This document shows, in pieces, positions 27,749-37,743 of a stretch of DNA of 64,000 nucleotides. Origin of the DNA: an uncultured Prochlorococcus sp. (GTDB lineage: Bacteria > Cyanobacteriota > Cyanobacteriia > PCC-6307 > Cyanobiaceae); NCBI GenBank assembly GCA_902621675.1, contig CACNMX010000001.1, forward strand, positions 1 through 64,000, given 5' to 3'. The notes below the pieces were generated by a model. That model had not been told where the DNA came from, made no database searches, and was given only the letters and a program-made list of their open reading frames with translations. The position numbers were made by a program, and so were the translations under genes. The stretch's first letter is position 1. The number at the start of each line of letters is the position of its first letter.

Positions 27749-29542
27749 TCAAACTCTAGAATTAACTTCAGAAATTTTTCCATCTTTAATTCTTAAAATA
27801 CGATCGCAAGATTTTAATGTGCTTAATCTATGGGCAATTATTAGGATGGTAAGATCTTTTTCTAAGGCTTCAATTGTTCTCATAATGTCATCTTCAGTTT
27901 TGTTATCAAGAGAACTAGTAGCCTCATCAAAAACTATTATTTTATTTTGTCTATAAAGTGCCCTTGCAATTCCAATTCTTTGCCTCTGACCTCCACTAAG
28001 TTGAATACCTCTTTCTCCGACGATTGTATTGTATCGATATTTTTTAGACATTATAAAATCTTCAAGCCTTGCTTTCTTAGCTGACTCTTGGACTAATTGA
28101 AAATTTATTTTCTCTTTTGGAATACCAAATGCGATATTTTCTGAAATTGTTGCGTCTGATAAATAGATACTTTGTGGTACATAAGAAATAGATTGTCTCC
28201 ATTGGCGTATTAATTTTTTATTTCTATTATTGTTTATTTGAACATCATCTACATATAAATTGCCAGACGTTGGATTAAGTAAACCCATAATTATTTCAAG
28301 TAAAGTGCTTTTACCACACCCTGATTTTCCTATAAATCCAATCCTCTCCCCTTTCTTAATCTCTAAAGAAATATTATCTATTACCAAAGAACTTTTCTTA
28401 GAGTATTTGAATTTTATATTTTTAAGTTGTATGAGATCATTAAAGTCAATTTTTTTTGGATAAGTTTCAAGGATTTTATTTCCTTTGAATTCGTTTATAA
28501 TTTTTAATACTTTTACTACAGCGTAAAGATTTCCCTTAATTGTTGTAAGAGCGCTGAAACTTAATTGCATAGAGGGTAATAGCTTTTGAGCTCCTAGTGC
28601 AAAAGTTGCCATGATTGGTATTACTTCATTGGGATTTGAACTCTTATAAAAAAGTATTATTGAAATCAATGCTATGAGTACCATTCCTATTGCTTCTATT
28701 AGAAATTTAGGAGAAATAGCGATAAATTGGCTTTTTGCTTCGTAAAGTCTTAATGGGAAATCGGAGTCCCTATACATTGCGGCATAAGAACTTTGAGAGT
28801 CACTCATTATTACTTCTCTTATGCCACCAAGTCCTTCTTGAAGAGATCTGATTTGTTTTGATTTATAATGAGTTTTTTTTCTACTATATTTTTTAAGCTT
28901 AGTTTTAATAGTAAAAGAAATTATGAAATATAAAGTGCCAAATATTACTCCTGTAGAAATTGCGGCATAAAAACTGGTGAAAAGTAGAGTAACAAAAATA
29001 AATAATGTAATAACTAATCCAGTTAAAAATTGTAAAGATTGGTTTATTACATCAACAGTATCTGAAACATGTTGAGAAATTATCGCAATTATTGAACTAC
29101 TATTATCTTGAGTATGCTTTAAGTAAGACTTATTTAAAGTAAAGAAATAAGCTTTGCAGCTTAAATCGCATCCTATAGCAACAGCAACTCTCTGATTTAG
29201 CCAAAAAGTAATTGTTTTAATAAGAAAGGCTAAAATTGCCGTAACTATAAAAATGAAGGTTAAAGGAAGTATTAAATTTTGAGTTTGGTTTATTCCTTGA
29301 GAATTAAGAAAAGACTTTACCCAAGATAATCTAAAAATTAAATCCGGATTGATTAGTACACCTAAAAAAGGAAATACAGCAGCAAGAGTTAAAACTTCAG
29401 CAATACCACTTAAAATCATAAATCCAAAAAGAGAAAATATTTGTAATTTTCTCTTCTTGCTTAAATGCACCCATAAATTTTTAAAAATTTTTTGAATAGA
29501 CGGATGTTGATTTTTGCTTAAATAGAATTTTTCTGAATTCAT
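27749..29542 (-). CDS. ABC exporter, fused permease-ATPase (MsbA/PglK-like)
   Basis: N-terminal TM segments; GFIGKSGCGKSTLLEIIMGLL Walker A; LSGGQRQRIGIARALYRQNKIIVFDEATSSLD. Confidence 0.92.
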   Translation of the reverse strand: MNSEKFYLSKNQHPSIQKIFKNLWVHLSKKRKLQIFSLFGFMILSGIAEVLTLAAVFPFLGVLINPDLIFRLSWVKSFLNSQGINQTQNLILPLTFIFIVTAILAFLIKTITFWLNQRVAVAIGCDLSCKAYFFTLNKSYLKHTQDNSSSIIAIISQHVSDTVDVINQSLQFLTGLVITLFIFVTLLFTSFYAAISTGVIFGTLYFIISFTIKTKLKKYSRKKTHYKSKQIRSLQEGLGGIREVIMSDSQSSYAAMYRDSDFPLRLYEAKSQFIAISPKFLIEAIGMVLIALISIILFYKSSNPNEVIPIMATFALGAQKLLPSMQLSFSALTTIKGNLYAVVKVLKIINEFKGNKILETYPKKIDFNDLIQLKNIKFKYSKKSSLVIDNISLEIKKGERIGFIGKSGCGKSTLLEIIMGLLNPTSGNLYVDDVQINNNRNKKLIRQWRQSISYVPQSIYLSDATISENIAFGIPKEKINFQLVQESAKKARLEDFIMSKKYRYNTIVGERGIQLSGGQRQRIGIARALYRQNKIIVFDEATSSLDNKTEDDIMRTIEALEKDLTILIIAHRLSTLKSCDRILRIKDGKISEVNSRV

Positions 29543-29543
29543 A

Positions 29544-29975
29544 TTATAATTCTTGAACTATTTCTAACAAAAGGCCTTCAATACATTCTAAATAAACAAC
29601 TTTAACTTTATTGTCAGCGGAGGTGATAGGTTTATTTTCCAAAAATATTCCTTTTTCTGAACATTTATTAAGGATTTCATCAAGACTACTTACTGTTAGA
29701 GCAAGGTGTGTGATTCCAATGGAGTATGCAGTGCCTTCCCATCTTTTTTTACTTGGATGAGAATGAAACTTAAGCAACTCAATCATATTGCCATTTTTAT
29801 CAGAAAGTTTGGCGGTTGTTACTTTTACATCTTTTAGACCCATCATGGCGTCAATTTTAGGCCCATGTTCTATCATTTTTTTTACTAACTTAAACTCTAA
29901 AACCTCTGTCCAAAAATCAAGAGAATTCTCTAAATCTTTTACGACTATTCCCGTGTGACGTATGCAAGCAATCAT
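29544..29975 (-). CDS. VOC-family (glyoxalase/dioxygenase-fold) protein
   Basis: IRHTGIVVKDLENSLDFWTEVLEFKLVKK; GITHLALTVSSLDEI; VVYLECIEGLLLEIVQ. Confidence 0.8.
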   Translation of the reverse strand: MIACIRHTGIVVKDLENSLDFWTEVLEFKLVKKMIEHGPKIDAMMGLKDVKVTTAKLSDKNGNMIELLKFHSHPSKKRWEGTAYSIGITHLALTVSSLDEILNKCSEKGIFLENKPITSADNKVKVVYLECIEGLLLEIVQEL

Positions 29976-31348
29976 TCGTTAAGAATATCTTCAATAGATT
30001 CTTTCAAAACTTCAATACCCTCAATCAAGGCTTCAGAAGAAATAGTTAAAGGAGGACCTATTTTTATTGATTCTCTACCTGTATGAACAACTAATAACCC
30101 CTTTTGATAGCATTTTTCTACAATCATGCTAGTGAAAATTGAATCTGATATATTTTTTTTGGTAGATCTAAACATTATGGCTGCAATAAGTCCCTTACCG
30201 CAGATATATGTAATGTTTTCCCTGAAAATTTCTTTTAAATGTTCCAGACCCTCAAATAATATTTTGCCTTTGGAAATTGCTTCTTGATTAAGATTCAATT
30301 TCTGTATTTCATCAAGAACGGCTATGCCAGCAGAACATACTAATGGATTCGCAGAGTGGGTACTACTCATATTACCTGTTTCTGGTAAATCCATTATTTC
30401 TGATTTCCCTATTAAACCTGATACAGGAACTCCACCTCCCATACCTTTACCAGTACAAATTAAATCTGGCTTTACTCCATAATGTTCGTACCCGAAGTTT
30501 TTTCCAGTTCTTGCAAAACCAGATTGCATTTCATCAAAAGTAAGAATAATATTATATTTCTTACAAATATTTTCTATCTCCTTAACAAAATTTTTTGGAT
30601 AAAAAATTGCTCCCCAACCTTGAAATGTTTCTAGCATAAATCCGCAAACATCTTTTTTTAAATCAAGTCCTTGTTTTATAAGATTTTCTAAACTTTCATT
30701 TAAGAATTCTTTAGCTCTTTCATTACTTACTTCCCAAGGATATGGGAATGGTATGTGATGTATATCCTGATCATGAAAACCCATCCATTTTTTTTGGGAA
30801 ATATTACCACTCATCATTTGTGCTCCAAAAGTTCTCCCATGCCAATTATTTTCAAGACAAATTATTCCTAGACGCCTTTTACCTATTCTTTGTCCATTCA
30901 TTCTCATAAGTTTTAAAGCGGCTTCAGTTGCTTCTGTTCCTGCAGATAATAGAAATGCTTTTTCGAAATTTTCTCCAGCAAAAGATACTAGTTTTTCTAA
31001 ATAATCAGCTCTTATTGTGTTGCAGTATGCGTAGCAGCTCAATAAAGGTTCATCACAAGTTTTTTTAATTGATTCAATTACTTTTTGATTTGAGTGTCCA
31101 ACATTCGCTACAAAAATGGTAGAAGTAAAGTCAATCCAACGATTATCAGCCATGTCAAAAACGCTAAAATCTGAGGCCTTATTCCATATGATTGGCAATT
31201 GTCCATGCATGGACCTTGATTCAACTCTTTCTAATCGATCAAAAACTTCTTTAGTTCCAGGTGCAGGAATTAGTGTATTTATATTTCTGTACTTTGAGTT
31301 GATTTTTTTAACTTTTTTGGGTTCAAAATTAAATGAAAAGTTACTCAT
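29972..31348 (-). CDS. Class III PLP-dependent aminotransferase
   Basis: FLLSAGTEATEAALKLMR; ILTFDEMQSGFARTGKNFGYEHYGVKPDLICTGKGMGGGVPVSG. Confidence 0.92.
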   Translation of the reverse strand: MSNFSFNFEPKKVKKINSKYRNINTLIPAPGTKEVFDRLERVESRSMHGQLPIIWNKASDFSVFDMADNRWIDFTSTIFVANVGHSNQKVIESIKKTCDEPLLSCYAYCNTIRADYLEKLVSFAGENFEKAFLLSAGTEATEAALKLMRMNGQRIGKRRLGIICLENNWHGRTFGAQMMSGNISQKKWMGFHDQDIHHIPFPYPWEVSNERAKEFLNESLENLIKQGLDLKKDVCGFMLETFQGWGAIFYPKNFVKEIENICKKYNIILTFDEMQSGFARTGKNFGYEHYGVKPDLICTGKGMGGGVPVSGLIGKSEIMDLPETGNMSSTHSANPLVCSAGIAVLDEIQKLNLNQEAISKGKILFEGLEHLKEIFRENITYICGKGLIAAIMFRSTKKNISDSIFTSMIVEKCYQKGLLVVHTGRESIKIGPPLTISSEALIEGIEVLKESIEDILNE

Positions 31349-31355
31349 GCAATTG

Positions 31356-32078
31356 TTAAGTGAATAGTTTGTTAATTAAATTTGGATTTGTACTTACTTG
31401 ATATTTTAAAAGTTCATAGTCTTGTTTATGATCAATTTCGTATGATTTTGGTGTAATAAAAGGCAGAACTTTGTTTCCATAAATTAATTTATTTTCTTTT
31501 ATGTATTCTGCTCTTATTAGGTCAATATAACCATTTCCTACATATGTTTTAGGGAAAGTTTGTCTAGCATTATTTGAAAAATCAATTTTTGAACTTCCTG
31601 TAAAGATACATTTAAGTCTATTATTCTCAGAAATTTCAAAAGTTTTATATGCAGATTCAGACATCTCATGAATCGATCTCAGTGATGTAACCTCATTGTT
31701 ATTTGCAAAGGTATCAATGGCTTGATCAATTACTAAAGGATCTCTAATGGGAGTTGTTGGTCTAATTAATGCAATAATATCTGGCTCTTTGTAGTTTTCA
31801 TTGAACCAATTTAAAGCATGAATAATGAACTCGTAATCTGTTGAATAATCTTGGGAAATTTCTTTTGGCCTAAGATAAGGAACTTTAGCACCTTTTTCTA
31901 AAGCATGTTTCCTATAGGTATCTGAATCTGTTGAAACATATATTTCATCAATTAGGTTACTTTTTTGGCAAGCAGCAATTGACCATTCTATAAGAGAGAA
32001 TCCACAAAGTTTTTTAATATTTTTGTCTTTCACTCCTTTTGAACCAGATCGAGCTGGAATTATTGCAAAAGTCACCAT
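31356..32078 (-). CDS. neuA: Acylneuraminate/nonulosonate cytidylyltransferase-like
   Basis: FAIIPARSGSKGVKDKNIKKLCGFSLIEWSI; LIRPTTPIRDP. Confidence 0.85.
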   Translation of the reverse strand: MVTFAIIPARSGSKGVKDKNIKKLCGFSLIEWSIAACQKSNLIDEIYVSTDSDTYRKHALEKGAKVPYLRPKEISQDYSTDYEFIIHALNWFNENYKEPDIIALIRPTTPIRDPLVIDQAIDTFANNNEVTSLRSIHEMSESAYKTFEISENNRLKCIFTGSSKIDFSNNARQTFPKTYVGNGYIDLIRAEYIKENKLIYGNKVLPFITPKSYEIDHKQDYELLKYQVSTNPNLINKLFT

Positions 32079-32081
32079 AGA

Positions 32082-32927
32082 TTAATTTAAGTCAAAAGAA
32101 ATATGTTCTCTCAATTTTCTAGCAATGGGCACCTCATCATCAATAATTTTTTTCTGGCCATCTCCCATAGCACTTTCTATTTTTCTTACCCCACCTACAA
32201 GTTGCATTAATCCAGATGGTTCTAAAGAAGCTGATTGGTCAGAACCATACATTGCTCTATCAATAGTAATATGTCTTTCCAAGGAATTTATACCTAGAGT
32301 TGCTGCAGCAAATGAAATCGCTAAACCAGTTTCATGGCCACTATATCCAACATCACATTTAAATTTTTCTTTGAGTGTTTTTATTAAGTTTAAGTTTGCA
32401 TCCTCATCTTTCATGGGATAAGTAGAAACTGTATGCATTAATTCAAAAGGACAACCGTGGCGTTCAAAAATATCAATTGCTCTCTGGATATCATCGTAAG
32501 TCGACATCCCTGTAGATATAAACGTATGTTTACGTTCTTCCGCAATTTTCTCAAGCAACTCTAGATGAATAATCATTGCAGAAGCTACTTTATTAAATTT
32601 GCAGTCAAATTGTCTAAGAAATAGTTGACTATTAATATCCCAAGCAGAAGCAAACCAAATAATTTCTTTTTCCTTACAGTATCGGTCAATTTCTTTATAG
32701 TTTTCAAACGATAGTTCAAGACCTAATTTCTGATCTCTTTGTGTATTTCCCCATGGACTTTCTCTAAAAGAATCTAAAAACTTTTTTGAATAAACTTTTT
32801 CAATATCTCTTTTCTGGAATTTAACTGCATCACAACCAGCTGATTTGGCGTTATCAATTAATTCTTTGCAAATAGATAAATCACCATTGTGGTTTATACC
32901 TATTTCCGCAATTATAAATATAGCCAT
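32082..32927 (-). CDS. neuB: NeuB-type synthase catalytic barrel, lacking a C-terminal SAF domain
   Basis: FIIAEIGINHNGDLSICKELIDNAKSAGCDAVKFQKRD; YSGHETGLAISFAAATLGINSLERHITID; ends at VPIARKLREHISFDLN. Confidence 0.88.
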   Translation of the reverse strand: MAIFIIAEIGINHNGDLSICKELIDNAKSAGCDAVKFQKRDIEKVYSKKFLDSFRESPWGNTQRDQKLGLELSFENYKEIDRYCKEKEIIWFASAWDINSQLFLRQFDCKFNKVASAMIIHLELLEKIAEERKHTFISTGMSTYDDIQRAIDIFERHGCPFELMHTVSTYPMKDEDANLNLIKTLKEKFKCDVGYSGHETGLAISFAAATLGINSLERHITIDRAMYGSDQSASLEPSGLMQLVGGVRKIESAMGDGQKKIIDDEVPIARKLREHISFDLN

Positions 32928-33179
32928 GAATTGAATTATTATTAGTTTATTCTATCAAAAACAACATATACTCAGATATAATTAAATTTTTTCTAATATT
33001 AATTAATAAAGAAAATCTAATATATTAAATAGCTTTATTTTTTAGAGTATTTTTTAGAATTGAGTTTAATAATTAGAATTATTTATGTGATTTTGAGTTA
33101 ATTAAATCATTAGAAATAATTTATTTAAACGTAAATATAGGATCAATCAAATAAAAATTTTGTTAAAAAATTTGAAATA

Positions 33180-34328
33180 CTATTTAAATAATTTTGAGTA
33201 AAGTTTTCTAGTTTTCTCTATGTTTAATTCCTTTGATCTATCGATACCTTTTTTTGATAAATTAAAGTACAAAGAATTGTTTTCATAAAGTTCTACAATC
33301 GCTTCATAAATCAAATCAGGCCTTAATTTTTTCACAGTAATTCCGCAAATATTATGAGGAACTAAGTAATTTACTCCATTATTTAAATTTGTATTAATAA
33401 TTGGAACCCCCATTGATAAAGCCTCTAATTGGGATAAACCATATGCTTCGGATTGATTAATACTAGGAAAAAGATAAATATCACTATTTTTTAGATATTC
33501 ATTTTTCTTTGCCTCATCATCAATCTCGCCTTTGAAAATTATGTATTTATCTAGACCAAGCTTATTAACTAAATTTTTTAAAGACATTTCCTCAGGTCCA
33601 GATCCTATTATTAAATACTTAAAATTAATATCAGGTCTTGTTTTTAATAATATTTTCATTGATTTGATTGAGATTTCTAAGCCCTTATATTTAACTAATC
33701 TACAAACACTTATTAAAGTAATAAATTTCTTATTTTTTAAAGGTTCTTTTTTTTCTGATATATTTTTTGGGAGTTTAATTCCAACAGGTATAAAATGTGT
33801 TTTTTTTAAAAATATTGGTAAGTTCCCAAACAATGAGGACTTCAGATGAAGAGGTGTAAGGTAAATTATCTTTTTAGAAAGGAGGTATAAAATAAAGTCA
33901 ATTAATAATAAAATTGGCGAAAATAAAACATAATTCTTATAAATTTCGGCATGCCAAGTTATTATTATATTTGTCTTTGGGCTATATAATTTGGAAATTA
34001 TAACTCCTAATGCAGTAATAGGATCAGGGTGCTGATAATGAATGTAATTGTACTTTCTAGAGTTAAGTAAAATAAAGATAAAAAACTTTATTGAGAAAGA
34101 TATTGTTTTAAATTTGAGTATTGGAGGAAAAATAATTTCATTGAGCCCATTATTATATTCTTTGAGAAGCACTTTTTTTTTGTATTCATTATTTATAGAT
34201 ATAATTGAGATCTGTTTTTTCTTAAATGTATTGAGATTATTAGAATATAAATTCATAATAAATCTTGGAATGCCACCAACATAAAAACTCGGCACTTTAT
34301 AAGCACAAAGTATTTTAATATTTTTCAT
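33180..34328 (-). CDS. Glycosyltransferase family 4 (GT-B)
   Basis: AYKVPSFYVGGIPRFIMNLYSN; LISVCRLVKYKGLEISIKSM; FPSINQSEAYGLSQLEALSMGVPIINTN. Confidence 0.9.
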   Translation of the reverse strand: MKNIKILCAYKVPSFYVGGIPRFIMNLYSNNLNTFKKKQISIISINNEYKKKVLLKEYNNGLNEIIFPPILKFKTISFSIKFFIFILLNSRKYNYIHYQHPDPITALGVIISKLYSPKTNIIITWHAEIYKNYVLFSPILLLIDFILYLLSKKIIYLTPLHLKSSLFGNLPIFLKKTHFIPVGIKLPKNISEKKEPLKNKKFITLISVCRLVKYKGLEISIKSMKILLKTRPDINFKYLIIGSGPEEMSLKNLVNKLGLDKYIIFKGEIDDEAKKNEYLKNSDIYLFPSINQSEAYGLSQLEALSMGVPIINTNLNNGVNYLVPHNICGITVKKLRPDLIYEAIVELYENNSLYFNLSKKGIDRSKELNIEKTRKLYSKLFK

Positions 34329-34531
34329 TTTTTGGCGTGTATTTGGATTGATTATCTTGCATAATAAAATTTTTAAATTCGACTTTCTTATAGTGGGTAA
34401 ATTTATAATTATTTTATCGTAGAAAAGGTGATTTAAAACTAAACCAAAATTTATTTTAAATTGTATTCAACAGGAAATTGATATTTAGAGTTTTTAATGA
34501 ATTTCTATTAGTATTTGATCAAAAAATAAAA

Positions 34532-35071
34532 TTAAACTAAATCCAATAGACTTTCGCCATTATCAATAAGAAATTTTTCAATAAATTCTCTGATAAATCC
34601 TTCTCCACCTTTCTTTTTAATAATAAAATCAGCTATATCTAAAATTAATGGATGGGAATCAATAGGAGCTACACCAAATCCTGAAAATTGCATTGCATGA
34701 TAATCATTAATATCATTACCAAAATAAATAATCCCATTTGAGGATGAACAATTACCAAATTTATTATTTAAGTAATTAACAATAAAATCCTTTTTGTTAT
34801 CTACCCCTTGATAAGAATCAACACTTAGTTTCTGCGCTCTTGTTTTTACAACTTTATTTTTTTCTTTTGAAAGGATAAAAATATTTAAATCCCAATTATT
34901 TTTTTTCATAAATTTTTTTAATAAATTAAAAGCTAATCCATCGCCCCTATCACAGACTATATATTCTTCCCCGCTAACTGAGAGAGTTACTTTATTATTG
35001 GTAAATACCCCATCAAAATCAAAGATGAATGTATGGATATCTCTAAAATAAGGTAATTTTTTATTAATCAA
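34532..35071 (-). CDS. HAD-family KdsC/YrbI-like phosphatase
   Basis: FIFDFDGVFTNNKVTLSVSGEEYIVCDRGDGLAFNLLKK; YFGNDINDYHAMQFSGFGVAPIDSHP. Confidence 0.85.
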   Translation of the reverse strand: MINKKLPYFRDIHTFIFDFDGVFTNNKVTLSVSGEEYIVCDRGDGLAFNLLKKFMKKNNWDLNIFILSKEKNKVVKTRAQKLSVDSYQGVDNKKDFIVNYLNNKFGNCSSSNGIIYFGNDINDYHAMQFSGFGVAPIDSHPLILDIADFIIKKKGGEGFIREFIEKFLIDNGESLLDLV

Positions 35072-35636
35072 TATTTAACTCCTTTTCTATTAATTCGCAT
35101 AGTAAATGGCCTATGAATATGTGTAATTCTTGTATACGTCCAGTATTCATTGAATTAATTATTATCGAATAATTTACAATATCTTTTAAAACTCCACCAT
35201 TTTTGCCTAATAATCCAATTGTAGTTATTCCTAGTTCATTGCTTTTTTTTATTCCATTTATAACATTTTTACTATTTCCAGAAGTTGAAATACCTATAAC
35301 AACATCTTCTTTAATACCTAATGCTTCTATTTGTCTTGAAAAAATTTGATCATATCCAAAGTCGTTTGCGATACAAGTAATAACAGAAGTATCAGAATTA
35401 AGGGACAATGATTTTAGTGGTATCCTATTTTTATTAAATCTACCAATAAGTTCAGCAGCTAAATGCTGACTATCAGATGCACTCCCTCCATTACCGAACC
35501 AATATATAGTACCTCCGGTAATAATCGAATTTGATATTATTTTTGCAATTTCTGATATCTTTTTAGTTTGGTTTTCAAGAAGATTATTTGTAAGAACATT
35601 ATGTTCTTTGCAAGCAGATCTTATAATGTCTTCCAC
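35064..35636 (-). CDS. gmhA: Phosphoheptose isomerase
   Basis: IYWFGNGGSASDSQHLAAELIGRF; VVIGISTSGNSKNVINGI; IQELHIFIGHLLCELIE. Confidence 0.9.
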   Translation of the reverse strand: MEDIIRSACKEHNVLTNNLLENQTKKISEIAKIISNSIITGGTIYWFGNGGSASDSQHLAAELIGRFNKNRIPLKSLSLNSDTSVITCIANDFGYDQIFSRQIEALGIKEDVVIGISTSGNSKNVINGIKKSNELGITTIGLLGKNGGVLKDIVNYSIIINSMNTGRIQELHIFIGHLLCELIEKELNID

Positions 35637-35876
35637 AAAAAATTAAATCTTTATTTATAAGTTAGCATAATCACTGCAAGGTATTATTTTTAAGTAAATA
35701 CTTATTAGATTTTCACTAATTATTTTTATTTAAAATTTAAATACTATAAATTTAATCGATAATGTGTTTTATATCTTTAAAACTAGAATGGGGAATTTTA
35801 TGATTAATTTAAAAATTAATTAGAAAAAAAATTTATATTATTTTGATTTTTATAATCAGAAAACTTAGCTTTTATC

Positions 35877-37742
35877 CTAGTCCTTTAGATAATCTGAAAT
35901 ATTCCAGTCCTTGACCAAATTTTGTATTATTTTGAATACGCCGTCCTTATTAAATTCAAATAAGTTCTTCTCAAGTAATTCAATATTCTTTATTAAGTAA
36001 TCAAATTCATAGGAATCCTCTATCGCTTTGAAAATAAGTGGATGTTCAGTACTTTCTTTCTCAGCATCTATTAACAATTCTTCGTAAAGTTTTTCTCCTG
36101 GCCTTAATCCTGTGTATTGAATTTCTATGTCTCCAAAAGGGTTTTCTTTGCTTTTCAATTTTAAACCAGATAATTTGATCATCTCAGTGGCTAAATCTTT
36201 AACCTTAATTGGTTCTCCCATATCAAGTATAAAAACTTCACCACCCTTAGCTAAAGAAATTGACTGAAGTACTAAAAGAGCAGCCTCAGGAATTGTCATA
36301 AAGAATCTTGTTATTTCAGGGTGTGTAATTGTAATAGGACCTTTTCTTTTTATTTGTTTCTTGAATAAAGGAACAACTGATCCAGAAGACTCTAAAACAT
36401 TGCCAAATCTCACCATACAATATGTAGTTAAAAAAGAGTTCTTACTAAAAGCTTGAACTATCAATTCAGATAGTCTTTTTGTGGCTCCCATAAGATTAGT
36501 TGGCCTAACAGCTTTATCTGATGAAATTAATAAAAAGTTTTTAACTTTATGATCTTTGGCCAGATTGCAGAGATTTAGTGTAGAAAAAACATTATTATAG
36601 ATTCCTGAAAATGGATTATTTTCAACAATAGGAACATGCTTATAAGCAGCTGCATGAAAAACTGTATCAATTTTATTTTCAGAAAATATTTTTTCTAAAT
36701 TTTTTTTCCTAGTTGCATCACACAAAAATGATTTGATGTTTAAATTTTTTGAATTTAACTTTAGTTCATTATTAATTTCATATAAATTTAATTCATTAAT
36801 ATCTAGAATTAAAAGCTCTTTGGGATCGAGTTTAATGATTTGTCTGCATAATTCTTTACCTATTGATCCTCCCGCTCCACTTATAAAAACTGAGCAATTT
36901 CTTATTCCTTTCTCTAATAGTGTTTTTTTTATTGGAACTGGATCTCTTCCAAGAAGATCTTCGGTCTCTATAGGTTTTAGATTATCTGATTTGAGAACTC
37001 CTAATGCTAGTTCTTCTAAATTAGGAACTTTATAAATTGGATTTTGAAAATAGCTTAAAGAATTAATAATAAGTTTTAATTTACTTGGATTTAAAGAGCT
37101 TATTGAAATAAGAACCCTATCAATTTTTTTGAATTTAGTTTTAAATTCTTTTGGAGATATAACTTTTACCCCATTTATAAGTCTACCTTGAAGTTCTTTT
37201 GAATCATCTATAAAAAATTTTACTTTATATCGATTTGTTGAATTCAAAGCAGCTAGAAGTTGAATACCAGTCTTGCCTGCTCCATATAAAGCTACTTTGT
37301 AAGCATTTACTGATTGATATTTATTTTTTAATTCTATTAATTCCCTCAATATGATTTTTGATAGATAAGTTAAGAAAGTTATCGTAATGAAAAGTATAAA
37401 AAACGATTTTTTTTCGGGTAAATAAAAATCAAAAATATTACCTAATAAAATTACAACAAATATAGATATTGCATTTCTATACATAATTCCAAATAGGATT
37501 TTGTTGTTTAAATATTTCGTTATTCCCTTATAGGCACCAGTGAATAAATAAGTTGTTGATAAGCAAGCAAATAAAATTGTGAGGAAAGTTTTGTCATTAA
37601 AATTATATGGATAAAATACTATTAAGTTTGATAAATAAAAAAGGATTATGTCGAATATTAGTAGTATGAGTCTTCTTATATAAATTTTTCTGAGTTCAAT
37701 TATATTAAGTAGTCTTATAAAATATTTGATATTAGTTTTCAT
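35877..37742 (-). CDS. Membrane-anchored nucleoside-diphosphate-sugar dehydratase/epimerase (WbpM/CapD/FlaA1-like)
   Basis: N-terminal TM helices; VFISGAGGSIGKELCRQIIKLDPKELLILDINE; ISSDKAVRPTNLMGATKRLSE; LRPGEKLYEELL. Confidence 0.92.
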   Translation of the reverse strand: MKTNIKYFIRLLNIIELRKIYIRRLILLIFDIILFYLSNLIVFYPYNFNDKTFLTILFACLSTTYLFTGAYKGITKYLNNKILFGIMYRNAISIFVVILLGNIFDFYLPEKKSFFILFITITFLTYLSKIILRELIELKNKYQSVNAYKVALYGAGKTGIQLLAALNSTNRYKVKFFIDDSKELQGRLINGVKVISPKEFKTKFKKIDRVLISISSLNPSKLKLIINSLSYFQNPIYKVPNLEELALGVLKSDNLKPIETEDLLGRDPVPIKKTLLEKGIRNCSVFISGAGGSIGKELCRQIIKLDPKELLILDINELNLYEINNELKLNSKNLNIKSFLCDATRKKNLEKIFSENKIDTVFHAAAYKHVPIVENNPFSGIYNNVFSTLNLCNLAKDHKVKNFLLISSDKAVRPTNLMGATKRLSELIVQAFSKNSFLTTYCMVRFGNVLESSGSVVPLFKKQIKRKGPITITHPEITRFFMTIPEAALLVLQSISLAKGGEVFILDMGEPIKVKDLATEMIKLSGLKLKSKENPFGDIEIQYTGLRPGEKLYEELLIDAEKESTEHPLIFKAIEDSYEFDYLIKNIELLEKNLFEFNKDGVFKIIQNLVKDWNISDYLKD

Positions 37743-37743
37743 T

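Noticed and set aside
32928-33179. Promoter or small RNA in the AT-rich spacer
   Set aside because: Spacer likely holds a promoter for the downstream minus-strand operon, but no specific motif could be supported
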